DNA of 64,000 bases from Iris pallida (Eukaryota; Streptophyta; Magnoliopsida; Asparagales; Iridaceae): positions 26,389,060 to 26,453,059 of the forward strand of contig JANAVB010009598.1 of NCBI GenBank assembly GCA_029216955.1, read 5' to 3'. The translations under genes were made by a program, and so were the position numbers. Positions 28,541 through 43,469 of the stretch are shown in pieces (positions within the stretch are counted from its first letter, which is position 1; each line of letters opens with the position of its first letter). The notes beneath the pieces were generated by a model. The model was given only the letters and a program-made list of their open reading frames with translations. It was not told the origin of the DNA and ran no database searches.

Positions 28541-29111
28541 GCGACGGCCGGCGACAGCGCCCGTGCGCGCGGCTGCTCGGCAATTTTTGGCCGGCAGCAA
28601 GCTCGCTGCTGCTGCTGCTGTTGCAGCTGCTGCGCGCTGCTGGTGGCGGCGAGGCCACGGCGAACGGCGAGGGCGGCGATCGCCGGGGCACGGTAATGGC
28701 GGTGATGGTGTGGTGGAGGTGGTAGTGTGGTTTTTATGGTGGTGGTTAGAGTGGTGGTGTGTGGAGATGGTGATGGTGGTGGTGGTTGTTTGATGAAGAG
28801 TGGTGGTGGTGTTTGTTTGATGGAGAGTAGGAAGAGGAATGTGGCAAGTGGTGGTCGTCCATAGGAAGGAAGGAGGAGCTCCGGCCATGGGGGTTTGTGA
28901 GTCGGCCCAATGAAGGGGCTGCTGTTGAAATTGAGAGAGGGAGAGAGAAAGTAGAGAGAGGAAGAGAGTGATTATGTGTGTGTGAGTATGTGTAAAAGGA
29001 GGAGAGAGGGAGAGTTTTAGATATTATAGAAAGAGAGGGGGGCTATTCATTTACAGGAGGGGGTTATGTGTGATAATGTAGAGTGTGATGTGAGGTAAGA
29101 GAGAAAGTGAG

Positions 29112-29169
<58 letters not shown>

Positions 29170-30011
29170 AAATGGAGAGAGAGAATTAGATATTTGTAGA
29201 GAGATATTTAAAAATAGGGAAAAGTGGGAATTTATGTGGGATGTTTGGGTAGTCACGAGAGGACAACATAGAGCTTGGGTTCGGGTTCGGTCGAGCCGGG
29301 TCGGGTCAAAATCGGACATGGTGCAATATTCGAATTAAAATAGGTATTTATGATCATGGAAAAATAAGTAGCATGTGGGGACTCAAATAAATGGGACAGA
29401 AGTATCATGCGGGTAGTAGGCTTCGTGTGGGCCATGTCTATATTTTGGATCGACTAGGTTGGATCGATGTCGGGTCCCGAAATTAAATTGGAAGTCAGGT
29501 CACATTCTACGGTAGATAATTAATTGGCCTAAATTGACCCAAAAGTTGTACGAAGCAAATAAAGCACAAGATGGTGTGTCTGAGTGGGACACTAAGGTCA
29601 TGGATGAAGAGTGTCTCGAGTAGATCATGCATGAGAAGTTGGTTTCAAGAAAAGGCTAGTCTGTTGCTCCCAAATTAAAAGTCAGGGTAATGAGCTTATG
29701 AGGATCAAGGAAAAGAGTGGGAAATCAATTAATAATTAAATGGTCTAAATTGACCCAAACTTGTACAAAGCAAAAAGAGCACAAGGGAACGAGTTTAAGT
29801 GGAACATGATATATCAAAACGAAGATAATCCCGTCTACTACAAACTTCAAGAAGAAAGTTTCCAGAGACTGGCATCCCTGATGCTCTAGAAATCCAAGTC
29901 ACGGTAAAGAGCATTTAAATGATCAAAATTAATTGAATAAAAATGAATCATCGAAAAATAATTCATTTAGAAAATTCAAAAAAATAATCCCAAAAATTCA
30001 GGGGGCTTCCA
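28541..30011 (-). mobile_element. Y left LTR (3' LTR), inner piece
   Basis: It resumes Y after Z and aligns with 41937-43464. It holds a GC-rich GCTGCTGCTG stretch (28600-28660), a GGTGGTGG-rich tract (28700-28810), purine-rich GAGAGA repeats and an (AT)n. The His/Thr-rich and Ala-rich open frames here are low-complexity artefacts. The LTR ends CCCCAAAAATTCAGGGGG-CTTCCA, which on the minus strand begins TGGAAG, a slightly altered TGTAAG. Confidence 0.87.
29115..29166. repeat. AT microsatellite in Y left LTR
   Basis: About 52 bases of (AT)n. The same site in the right LTR (42517-42619) is about 103 bases, so the repeat changed length after the two LTRs separated. Confidence 0.9.
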
Positions 30012-32574
30012 TCCTACCCACCTTATAAAAATTTCGTCCTCAAAATTAAAATCATCCAATAGGTCAAGCTAAAACATGCAACTGCTATGGCTACAGTACT
30101 CAATATGCTACCTTTGTGATCGCCTATGCTGTTTCTTTTTTAAATCATTTGGTTCAGGTTCAACATGCTTCTTCCATAAAAACTATGTCATTTTACCCCT
30201 TAGAATCTTCATATCAATAAGAACCTTTACATATACTCTAAAATATAGGTCATCCCCGAGATACGTATATATATCAACAGTGATTGACCATCCACCAAAA
30301 TTCCAATCTCAATAGCAATTTGTTTGTTTCCTTATCCTGTCCTAAGTATCTTTATCCTATTTATCACAAGCTCCATGAATTTATACATTCAAAACCTATT
30401 CTTGGCATTGAGCCTTCTCTCTTTTTACTCAAAAACTCCTGAATATAAACCCTCAAATTCAAACTCTTAATTCATTTACCGAATTATTTATTACCTATGT
30501 ACATATGTCCATGTTTTGTTCCGGCTATCTTCCGATCTTGCACGCAATGTTATCTCCTTCTATTTCATTCCATATATCGATCTATCCTCCAATCATAAGT
30601 AAATGGTTTGTAGATAACCAATAATCACTTGGTCACCAAAGACTTACAATGTTCAACCCTCGAATCTAAGCACAAGATTCTAGTCCTAAATCCGTAGTCA
30701 CAAAATATAATATTCTTTACTCCATCTATGATACCTTAAAATCAATCTATACTATCAACTAATCATTCTTAATGGTTTCTAAGTCCACTATAGTCAGTAA
30801 CTTATATCTGTCCTACAAGCTTAACCCAATAAATCCCTAGGAAAAATATACTCATCACAATCACACATAATAACATATTATAGTTACGCTACAGAATCTG
30901 TTAACAAGGTCTGGCTATCCAATCATCAAAAATAGAAGGTAACAGGGGCCTAAGACTGGGTCTAACAATCCATATCAATATTCAAGCAAGGTAAGGGTCA
31001 AGCAAGACAGGAAAGATTGTCGAAATATTTCTAAGAATAGTACGAGGCCAACGAGATGCATAGGACGTAGTCGAAGTAAAACTCAAGAACCATATACCTC
31101 CGTAATTACGTCACATGAAGTTACTATCGTGCTAGTGTGCATCTGGCTGCGATTAACTTCCTTGTTCCATAATACAACGGATGGCTGCAGTGCACAGCTG
31201 CCACACCAGATAATATAGGTTCCTGAACTTAACTTGGCTAAATCCGTGAAATATTTCCAAATAATTTTTGCAAAATAAAGGAGAAGATGTTAGTCAAAAT
31301 GCTTAGGGAGTGGTCCAAGTAGAATTCGAGAAACATATTTAACCATGATGCCGTTATTCGAAGTCATACCTCGCCAGTATTTCTCTGGATGCAAACTTCC
31401 GATTCCGTAATATATGGATAATATACTTTTCGAACCTTTCCTGAATCAATCCACGAGGCACTTTCAATAATTTTCGAGAAGGACAAGAAGAATTACCCAA
31501 GTGGTTAGCGAAGAAGAGTTTAGTCAAATCATAGAAAGATGGAACACAAACAATCATGTTGAGAAAATCCTAATTGTGGCTGTAGATAGACAGAGTTAAC
31601 CAAGACGGAAAAGAATGATGATAAGAATTTGTTCTTACTCATCCAGTCATAACGAAGTGATCCGATTTAAGATACAGTCTGATAACCATACACGTCTTCC
31701 TGAAATTATGTTGCCAGAATTTTTGCCACGCCAATAAGCATAGCTGTAATAGACGATGGAGTCCATAACTTGGGTATACACCCTATAATTATGTCATCTA
31801 GATTCCTTACTACGCCAACCGGTATGCCTGCAAGAAAATCTAAATTCCATAACTAGGGATAGTATATCCAACATCAGGCTCCACGTCCCTGTCGTGCTAG
31901 CTAGTATGACTGCGATAAATTCTAAACTTCATAAATAAAGTAGACATTTATCATTCTCATCGAATATGTTTATCAGAATATCTTAATTCAATTCATAAAA
32001 ACTGATTTTTGATACAACATCAAAGTCAACAACGCACGAACATCAAGATTCAAAATTCAACGACGAATCAAGGATAAGTAAATAGAAATTAGCAAAAACA
32101 GATTCCGATGCAGGGTTTAGGAAAAGTTCTCAGGAGAAGTCCCAAAGGTACTATCTAGGTCAAGATTGAAAGTTCTAGAATATAAACTAAAATAATCTCA
32201 ACCTTGATATGAGATTGGTCAATCTTATTCTCGTCTTAACCTAGAGGATATATAAGTTCAACTTATACCTTCCCTCTGGGATCCACAACTCATCCCAAGA
32301 AAGAATAAGTTTGATACGGATAAATATTTTAAAAATCAAGATGAATAGAAATAAGTGGAAAAAGATTTGAAAAGCTTTCGAAATAAGATTCCCAGGGGTC
32401 ATCTCTGGAATCTACCGAGAGTTCCTAATATGTGACTGAGTACCAAAATTCTAAAATATTCCATGACTCAACCTTAACCTAGGGCAGGCTCGCTGTAGTA
32501 CAGAAAAGCTCAAGTACTACCACGACTTCGCATTAATTTGCAAAGACAGACCTGCATGGGCCACCACAAAAATG
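30012..32574 (-). mobile_element. Y internal region (non-coding)
   Basis: 2563 bases. The left end, read on the minus strand, is TTTTGAGGACGAAATTTTTA then TAAGGTGGGTAGGA, a polypurine region like that of element A. The right end carries the complement of GTGGTGGCCCATGCAGGTC next to the LTR, and a leader block near 32386-32453 matching X and A. Between these I see no recognisable protein; short frames are full of stops. Confidence 0.8.
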
Positions 32575-34868
32575 TGTCACGACCCGCATCCGGATATACG
32601 GGTACGAATACGTGGGCCACGCCCAGCCTACGTCGTAGTATCGGCGGTAGAGCGCTGTAAAGTACCCTATACTAACTACAACTTCTAAAAATCTATAACT
32701 AGAAATGTACTCATGTCACATCACGAAAACTAAGAAAGATAAGACAAGAAATAATAACAATATCACAAAATAACTAGAATCTACAAGGATCATAAGACAG
32801 AAAAATAAAAAGAAAACAATAAGACTAACTAAGGATAACTACCAGGCAACTCACATAGAAGAATAGTGAGATCCACCTCAGCTAGCAACATCATGAAGTC
32901 CAATACTGAGGGCACAACTACTCCTAAAATTTTGTCAACATATCCAGTCAGGATGGAACGAGCACAAATCTCAAATAACAGTTCTAATTAGACGATATTA
33001 AAAATATAGCAGTAAATAGAGAGAATATACAAAAAAATCATGAAATATACATGTGAGTATCATAGCAAGGTAAGATGTAAATCTAGAGCTAGAACAAGGC
33101 AAGTAAAACTGATCATGGCATGTACAAAAATCAAGAATCATCTATCTAAGTGTGTGAGTACTAGTTTCAACATGTGGCCGGCTTGGGTCTGTACAAGGTC
33201 TACTGGCCTGGTTAAGCATACGTGGGGTGTATGATTAACACTCACAAGATCTACAAAAAAAACAAGGTGGATAATGATCACACATCTACACTAATACTCC
33301 CCGTCCCCGACTAGTATACTGGATCCAACCATGACACATCATGACACGCGATTCTCCGAGAGGGTAGCTAGCCTTCGCAGGAATCGTGTCTATACAATGC
33401 ACAAGGAACAAGAAAGACTTGAACAAGATATACCAAGAAAAGCGAGGAATAACATCTCATGACGGGATCCAGACAAATACCAATCCGTGTGAACAATGTG
33501 TCAAGAGAACAAGGGTATCTACAGTAAATACAAAAAATATAAACGATATCATAAAACAAAAATATTATCAGAGAATGTACTCGCCTACGATCTGGTGAAA
33601 TATGTCAATTGAGTCCTAGAACAGTGCCTCGAGGACCTATAGGTGGAATATTGTATCAATATAAGGGTTTGGAAGTAAAATCAAGTCATACTAAGTCAAA
33701 CTAGGTCAAGACAAGTCAAGGGTTGACTTACAGTTGACTTTTGGTCAACTGTCAACTCTGGTCAACCCTAGGTCAACTCTAGGTCAAACTTAACTAACGT
33801 TGACTAACAGTTGACTTTGGATCAACTGGTCAACTCTGGTCAACCCTAGGTCAACTCTAGGTCAAACTAGTCTAACATAGGTCAATGTTGACTCTACTTC
33901 GACGTTCAGTCAAAACAGTCAATCATGGTCAAACAGGGTCAAGGCTAGTCTTTATAAACATCTACAGGGTCAACATATCAATTTTAGTGATGGTGAAATC
34001 ACTGGAATCGACGGATCTCAAATACAAACAAAAGAGAAATATTATAATAATTGGTGAAAACCTACAGATATTGTCGAATGGTGAAACAACCATTACCAAC
34101 GTGTCTAGAATGGTCAAAATAGCTAGAATAGCCTCTCCATAAGTCTAATTTAGACACAGGGGCAAAAAGGTAATTTCGAGCCAAAACGGTGTCCATGTCG
34201 GACCCACTTTGCACCGAAAAATGTACCAAAGTAAAAGTGCACTAAATCTAGCAAATTATATGTCTACGAATCCAAAATGACGATACGACCCCAACGGTAT
34301 ATCCAGAATTGGATTCCGTTGACCCGATCTCAAATTGGTCCGTTGGCCAGGATATTGGAATCCAATTTGCACGGAAAAGAGTGTCGGAGCTAATGCCCTT
34401 AAAACTCAGTAAATTATATGTCAACGAGTCCAGAATGACGATACAAATTTAATGTTATATCCGGAATTAGATTCTGATGAGCCGAACTCAAAATGATCCA
34501 TTGACCCGGATATTGGTATCCGATATGTACCAAAATACGTGCGGGAACCATTGTCCACTAAAACCTAGCAAATTATATATCAACGATTCCAGAATGACGA
34601 TACGAACTCAACGGTATATCCGAAATTGGATTTTGATGAGCCGGCGTCAAAAAGTCTCGTTGATCCGATCTGTGGGGCCCGTTTTGTACCGAAATGCGTG
34701 CCAGGGCCAACGTCCTCAAATCTAACAAACTTTATATGAAAATATGTCAGAACGATGCCACGATTCTGCTGGTGGTGTCATAAATTGAATCCAGAGTCCC
34801 GGGTTCAAAAATAGAATTTTATAACTTGGAAATTACGAATTCGGACGGCCAACTTTGGCGTCGAATTC
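32575..34868 (-). mobile_element. Y right LTR (5' LTR), first piece
   Basis: It begins TGTCACGACCCGCATCC and parallels 7571-9866. It is cut at 34868 by solo LTR A', whose TSD AATTC is at 34864-34868. Confidence 0.88.
33690..33950 (-). promoter_or_regulatory. W-box-like TTGAC cluster, Y right LTR
   Basis: Partner of the cluster in the left LTR, with the same dense GGTCAAC/TTGAC spacing and only a few substitutions. As this is the 5' LTR, it would be the copy upstream of Y's own transcript. Confidence 0.45.
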
Positions 34869-36732
34869 TGTAACACCCAGTTTTCTAAAATGAGGGTAAT
34901 TTTGAAATTTTAATCATTTATTGATTTGACATTTAATTCATGATATGATTTTTGGTGATTTTAAATTATTTTAAAATTATTTAAATTAATGACTTGTGGT
35001 TTTGACGTTTTGCTAGTGAAACCCTAGAGACTGTTTGACCTAGAGCCTAACCATGTGATTATGATATTTTAATGTCATTTTTGGCCTAAGAATATTTTTT
35101 GCATTTGACCTCTTTGAATTATTTTGATATTATTTTATTATTTATGATATTGTTTTGGGGTTATTTGAGTCGGGTTCGAATTTCAACTCAATCCAACTTG
35201 AAACAGGGACCCGGGGGTAGTTTGACTCTAGTGGGACCCACACACTAGTTAGGCATGGCCCACATGATATTAATTTTAGTCCACATGATAGAAATATTTT
35301 AGTTAGAGGTTAGACTAATTATTATGGATAAGGTTAGTGTGATTAGAGACTTTAGAATGACTAATTTAGCCCCAACCAATTAGCCCTTTCCTAATACTCA
35401 TAGAATAGGTTAGTGGGGGCATTTTGGACCTTACAATAATAGGACAAATAGCCCCATATGGCCAGCCACTTTGGGAGAGGATAGGCTCAAGTTCATTTCA
35501 TTATTCTCATCCACACTCTCTCTCTTGTTCTTTCCCAAATTTCTAGAGAGCAATTCCTAGCAATTTCTCTACCAAATCCTTCCATTTCATCACAAAATCT
35601 TCTTCTTTCCTTCTCCATTCTAGCCAAGAAGGAAGCTACCCAAGTTTGGGAGGATTTGGAGCTCGTTCGTGTCCTTTTGGAATCTCTACGTGTCGGTGTC
35701 GCTCCGGGAAGGCTTTTCTTCGATTCGATCTACTGAGAGGTATAAATCCCTTCTCCTTTTTATTTCCTCATATATATAGGTCTATTTTGAACCCATAGGA
35801 ATAACCCCCATGGTTGTATCTCTATTTATGTCCATTTTGTGTCCATTTGGAGGTCATAGGAGTGTCCTTTGTGTTGTGGTTGTGTCCATGTGGGAAAATC
35901 CCAAATTTGGACACACTATGTGTTGTTGTTATATATGAATAAATTATTACATGTGTAATCTCATATTTTTGTATTGGAGATGTGTTCTATAGTGTCTCAT
36001 ATATATATATATATATTAGTGTAGAGAGTGAGTTCTTGATATATTATGTTATATACTTGTGTTCTTTTGTCTCAAACTACCTAAATCCGTCATGATTTTT
36101 ATCCACATTTTTAATTTCAGCCCTAACTTAGAAATGTCATAACTTCTAGCTCAAAGCTCGGTTTAATCTCCCATTTTTATAAAAGAAGCGTATTGAAGTT
36201 AGCTTTCCAAAAACATGTATTAATAGGCCTAATTCTTTCTGTAACTTTCTGGAAAATTATTTGAGTGTCAGTTGTACGAAAGACAAACGCGTTCTCGGTG
36301 TTTTCGCGATTCCGGGAGTTTCCGGAAACGAAAACGCGATCATTTTGAAGTTTCGGAAAGCTAACACATAGATCTATAATATACTTTAATCCTAGATTTT
36401 AATTCATGCTGAGATGGTTCAGTATTGATTATTAATAGGAGTTACTATTCGGCATATGCATTTTGTGCACCCTTGTGTGTAATATAATGTTCTATTTGAT
36501 TTTAATCCATGTTAATGTATATACGTTATGTAATTAAATAGAGAATACAAGCATGAGTAAATGGTTAAATAAATGATGTATGAGGTGTAAGTATCCTATC
36601 TAATGTAAGCATGTATAAGTATGGCTTGTAATGAATATGTAGGTTCCATAGTATGTAATGTATGGTGCATATAGTAGTGCAAGAGAATAAATGAATGATG
36701 AATGAATGCAAGCATGAATGTAATATAATAAT

Positions 36733-39635
36733 TGTCACCCTCATTTCCCGTATTTCTCGTATTTCGTATTTATACTCGTATCTGGATTTTGGCATGTACT
36801 TATATTTTTCTTAACTTGTGGAATTTTGGTATTTCTCGTATTTTGGATTTTATCATGGTTCGGTTTTAATTGGTTTGGATTGGGTTGGTTTGATTTGGTT
36901 TATTATGCATAGGAACACCTTAACCTACACTCCACCCTCAACACACCACATCCCATCCTCATTATATTCCCCACCTACCACTCTCTCTCTCTTCATTACC
37001 ACCACCATTTATTTCCTTCTTCTTTTTCTTCTCCTTCCTCTACACAACTCTCCCAACCCTAGGCAAGTGCATCTTGCCACTACATGAGAACCCTCTTTTA
37101 TTTGTCCATTTGCTAGATTAGGACATGGTGACCAATATTAGAACTTGGTATTTTGTGATTTGGATCCTCCATTATTGTAGATCTAAGTTATATCTATTTT
37201 TGAATTTTGCATGGTTTGAGCTACTTAAGTTGGATTTTATGGGTTTTTGATGTTTCCATGTGGAAGAGCATTCAATTCCACCCAAATTGGAACTTTGGAA
37301 ATCCGAATTTGGAGTTCGGATGGCCAAGTTATGATGCTGTGTAGCCTTGAGTTCAACCATGGTGTTCTTGCTGTTTGGAGAAGACAGTGAGCAGGGTGCA
37401 GAGCTGTTTAGCTTACGCACACTGAGCTGCGCGTGCTTTTTAGCGTGTGTACGCAGACTTGGGTACGCTTCCTGTTGGAAGCGTGTCTTCTTGAGCGTGC
37501 GTGACATTTCACCTACGCTGCGCTCTCAGCGTGTGTGACTTTTCATCTACGCTGTGCTCTCAGCGTGCATGACTTTTCACCTACGCTGCTCTCTCAGCGT
37601 GCGTGACTTTTCACCTACGCTGCTCTCTCAGCGTACGTGACTTTTCACCTACACTGCTCCCTGTAGCGTGCGTGACTTTTCACCTACGCTGCTCTCTCAG
37701 CGTGCGTGACTTTTCACCTACGCTGCTCTCTCAGCGTGCGTGACTTTTCACCTACGCTGCTCCCTGTAGCGTGCGTGACTTTTCACCTACGCTGCTCTCT
37801 CAGCGTGCGTGACTTTTCACCTACGCTGCTCTCTCAGCGTGCATGACTTTTCACCTACGCTGCTCCCTGTAGCGTGCGTAACTTTTCACCTACGTTGCTC
37901 TCTTAGCGTGCGTGACTTTTCACCTACGCTGTTCCCTGTAGCGTGCGTAACTTTCACCTACGCTGCTCTCTCAGCGTGCGTGACTTTTCACCTACGTTGC
38001 TCTCTCAGCGTGCGTGACTTTTCACCTACGCTGCTCCCTGTAGCGTGCGTGACTTTTCACCTACGCTGCTCTCTGGCGTGCGTGACTTTTCACCTACGCT
38101 GCTCCCCTGACCCCCTTGCTTAACCCATTGGCTCTTTGAGTTGTGGTCTTATTTCTTTAAGCTTGGCATGGTATGACAAGGAACTAGCATAACACGACAG
38201 TGACCCGTAGTGGTGCACTCCTGACATGACCAACCTGACATGATAGTGGCCCGTCGTAGCGCACTCCTGACAAGTACCCTGACATGATTTATCTTGATAA
38301 CTTAATTTGACCTGCCTTGACACCGTGGGTAGTTCTTTCTTGCTTGCTTGTTAAATCCACTTGTCCTGTCTTGCATCATGTCTAGGATGGAACTCCTGAG
38401 TACCACGGTCAGGAGTATCCACTAAAATGAATTAAGGTTAATAACTAGAATAATACAGTAGTCATAAAGAGATGACACAGCTACAGGCAATCCCGTTACC
38501 TGGGCGCTCTTGGGATCTGTAGCCTGCCGTCGAGTATGGCACATTTCTAGCACACCGTCGCGTGTTGTACCCTCTAAGTCACCTAAGGGTATATTTGTCT
38601 TCTGGGCGATGTACCCACCTGAATTCAACCCTTAATTTTCGACCTGGGTAACCTGGATGGTCTGCAGGGCTTGTGGCTGTGGAACAATCTTACTGTATCT
38701 TGTTAGTAATTAAGCCTGTAATAACCCTAGTTAGTTAAAGTAGTAAGCCGTAGTACCTGCTTGGCCATGACTGATTGAATGAGGTATAACCAGTCTAGCC
38801 ATGTCTTGATCCAGTACAAGATTGCTCCCTGTCTTGATTTCTTGCATTATTATCTTGCCGATAAATGGTGGGAAACCAAGTTCTGTTCAGATGAAGGGTT
38901 AGAACCCCGGTCCTTGTTTGGTTTACGGGTTGTAACCTGGCTATCGGAATAGTTCTATGGTTATCTCGTCGTATATCATCCTACCATGTTTTCATAATTT
39001 TTAGTTTTAATATTTGATTTTCTTGTGCTGATTGCTGGCTTTTGATCTTATTTCGTGGCCCCCTTGTGGCACTTGCTCTTTCTGGGGTTGACCCAGCTGG
39101 TTTTGTGTGGCCAGATTTTGGAGCAGCTTCCGAGGATCTACCAAGCTTCCAGCCCAATGGTGGCGACTAGAAGGAACCCGGGCTACGAGTGGGTTTTCTA
39201 TTTTGTTTTGCTCACTCTACTGTAAAGTTATTCTTTTGAGGCGTTTAGCCGACGAGCACCTGTTAGCTCGATGCACTTTACTTACTGTCTGCCTACGGGC
39301 TGTAAACATGATGAACAAATCCTAGGGTTGATCATGTATGACTTAACTCTTGCTAGTCCCCGCATTTTGTATGACTTGCTTCATGATCAGCTGAATATGT
39401 AATATTTGGGATGCCTTATTATTGTATATTTAATGATCATACATCTTGCGACCTTACTTACTTGCTTATGATTGAGACATTAGGCTCGTTCATGATCATA
39501 AGAGACTGTTGGCTTGTAGTAAACCCTCATATTTCTAGACAGCCGTGACCGTATATCGAGGTGGTTTCTATTTCGATATACGTAGCTGGCTATGTCTGCC
39601 CCCGCTCTCCAGTATTCTGGTTCTGGGGCGTGACA
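36733..39635 (+). mobile_element. Solo LTR W nested inside A'
   Basis: 2.9 kb, starting TGTCACCCTC and ending GGGGCGTGACA, with exact TSD ATAAT (36728-36732 and 39636-39640). The empty site is element A's AATAATAGATG at about 13337 and 20185. No internal region is present. The CT-rich leader-like stretch (36970-37060) and a 34-base tandem array (37493-38106) are its main landmarks. Short frames (for example 37809-38123) merely translate the array. Orientation is inferred from the GGCGTGACA end. Confidence 0.82.
37493..38106. repeat. 34-base tandem hairpin array in W
   Basis: About 18 units built on CGTGCGTGACTTTTCACC + TACGCTGCTC. Two alternating forms occur: one with ACGCTG-CTCTCT-CAGCGT, one with ACGCT-GCTCCCTGT-AGCGT. 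Each unit thus has a stem-forming inverted repeat even though its loop differs. The regular repeat lacks unique spacers, so it is not a CRISPR array. Confidence 0.9.
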
Positions 39636-41461
39636 ATAATAGATGTAATGTATGCAATATACAAGTTAATGAGATGTAATGTTCTATGTTAACACAAATC
39701 CTATATTACCTCATGTACCCCTTACACTATGTTGACACTATCACACTTGACACTTTGTTCACTTATACTTTGACACTCTTTGATATGTATACACTATGTA
39801 TGCCCATTTAACCCTCACTTGCCCCTTTGCCATGTTCACATACACACACATAGCCTCTTAAATAAGTATTTATGAATATAGTTAACTTAGCTATGTATGT
39901 ATATTATATATATGTTAGCATATTGTGTTGTAATATATAAGTTTATATAACCATTTGAAATGCCATGATTATAGACCTAATGTTGAATACCAATATATGC
40001 ATATGTATATATATGTAGACATATATAGCTTAAAGTAATAGATTACCTAGTGTATATCCAATGTGAATTCTTGCCTATTTGAGTATTGAATAATTGCATG
40101 CTATATAGAGTTGGGTGTATGTTGGCTTGTATAGCCTTGTATTGATGTGTGCTTGCTAGGATAGTCTTGGTTAGGCCTAGTAAGACTTACTGGGTTAGGA
40201 CATGACCTAGTTTGACCTAGTTTGACTAGTGCAGTTGACCAGAGTTGACCAAGGGTTGACTTTGGCCTAGTTTGACCTAGATTCATGTAGAATGCATTGT
40301 AGTGCTTTATATTACCCTTCTGGACATGTTGTGACTTGTGTTGTTCTAATTAGGAGCCAGACACCTCTCCTCGGACAGTATCTTTACCTTGGACATTCAG
40401 ATATCAGGCGAGTACATTCTCTGATCATTTTATATCCTGTTTAGAATTATTTTCCTGCTTTAAATTACTTTACTTGATACTGTCACGTTGGTCACACGGA
40501 TTGGTACTATATGGATCTTTTCATGAGATGTTATCCCCCTCGGGAGCATCGGATACTGCATGTTTTGTGCGTTTCACGAATCATCATGTATCTCTATGCT
40601 TCATCTGATTCACGAATCGCTTGTGACACATGTACTCTCATATTCACAGAGCCATCATGAATCACCTTCACGTATCACTCATTTTATGAGCCATGTGAAG
40701 TTTCATGAATCTTAACATAACTTGAACAGATCCTTGTGTATTGATTGGGGATGGGGGAGTAGAAATAGACATATGAATATTATCCAAGTAGCTGTAGTCA
40801 TGAATCACCCTCTTAGCTGTAGTCATGAATCTCCTATGCCATTCACATGTTTATATTTTACTCTGACTCACTAGTCACTGTTAGTTCTCTATGTATAGTA
40901 GATATTTCTATTACAGTTCTCTTTCTCTGTTTACATACTGTATTTTCTTCAGATCATGTATCTTACTTTACTGTATGATTATATTTTCTAACCTGCTATG
41001 ATCTATTGAGATGTACTGTGCTCGCTCCAGTCCTGACTGGATCCGTTGATAAATTTTACAGATAGCCTGGAGGTTGCCTGCTAGCCTAGAGGAGACAGTA
41101 GAGGTTGCATAGATAGCTTAGGTTTTTGCTTATAGTTTATTTTCAGTCATCTTGAGTTGTATTTATGGATTACTGTATTTGAGTTTTGAGATGTATTCTG
41201 AGTTTGTATCTTAGACACTTAGACTACTATCTGTTGTATCTCTTTTCGATTTCATGTTTTATCTATCTTCCTTTATGCTCTACCTTAGATGTGATTGAGT
41301 TTACATTCTGCTATGTCATCCCCATTCGGGGAGTATAAACTGTTTAGTCTTATACTGTTAGATGCATTGAGACCTAGGACAGCGTTCTACCGCCGACACT
41401 GCGGCGTAGGCTGGGCGTTGTTACGTTCTCGTGCCCTAACTCTAGGGTACGGGTCGTGACA

Positions 41462-43464
<2,003 letters not shown>

Positions 43465-43469
43465 TTAAC

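Larger units (their letters stand above)
34869..41461 (+). mobile_element. Solo LTR A' nested in Y's right LTR, interrupted by W
   Basis: It starts TGTAACACCCAG, ends GGGTCGTGACA, and is bounded by AATTC (34864-34868 and 41462-41466). The empty site is visible at about 9856 in Y's left LTR. Without W it is about 3.7 kb, collinear with element A's LTR over most of its length. There is no internal region or second LTR, so it arose by LTR-LTR recombination. Its 5' quarter (35220-35700) differs from A and matches A'' instead. Its zone at 40555-40720 is unlike A (CACGAATCA-type motifs). Confidence 0.9.

Noticed and set aside
28472..28888. His/Thr-rich and Ala-rich protein frames (also 41800-42289)
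   Set aside because: They are translations of GGTGGT and GCTGCT tracts in Y's LTRs, differ between the two LTR copies, and show no domain.
36818..37087. 89-residue frame in W
   Set aside because: A CT-rich leader-like stretch; composition explains the open frame and nothing is recognisable.
37493..38106. CRISPR-like regular array
   Set aside because: Units are contiguous tandem repeats with no unique spacers, in a plant LTR; not a CRISPR array.
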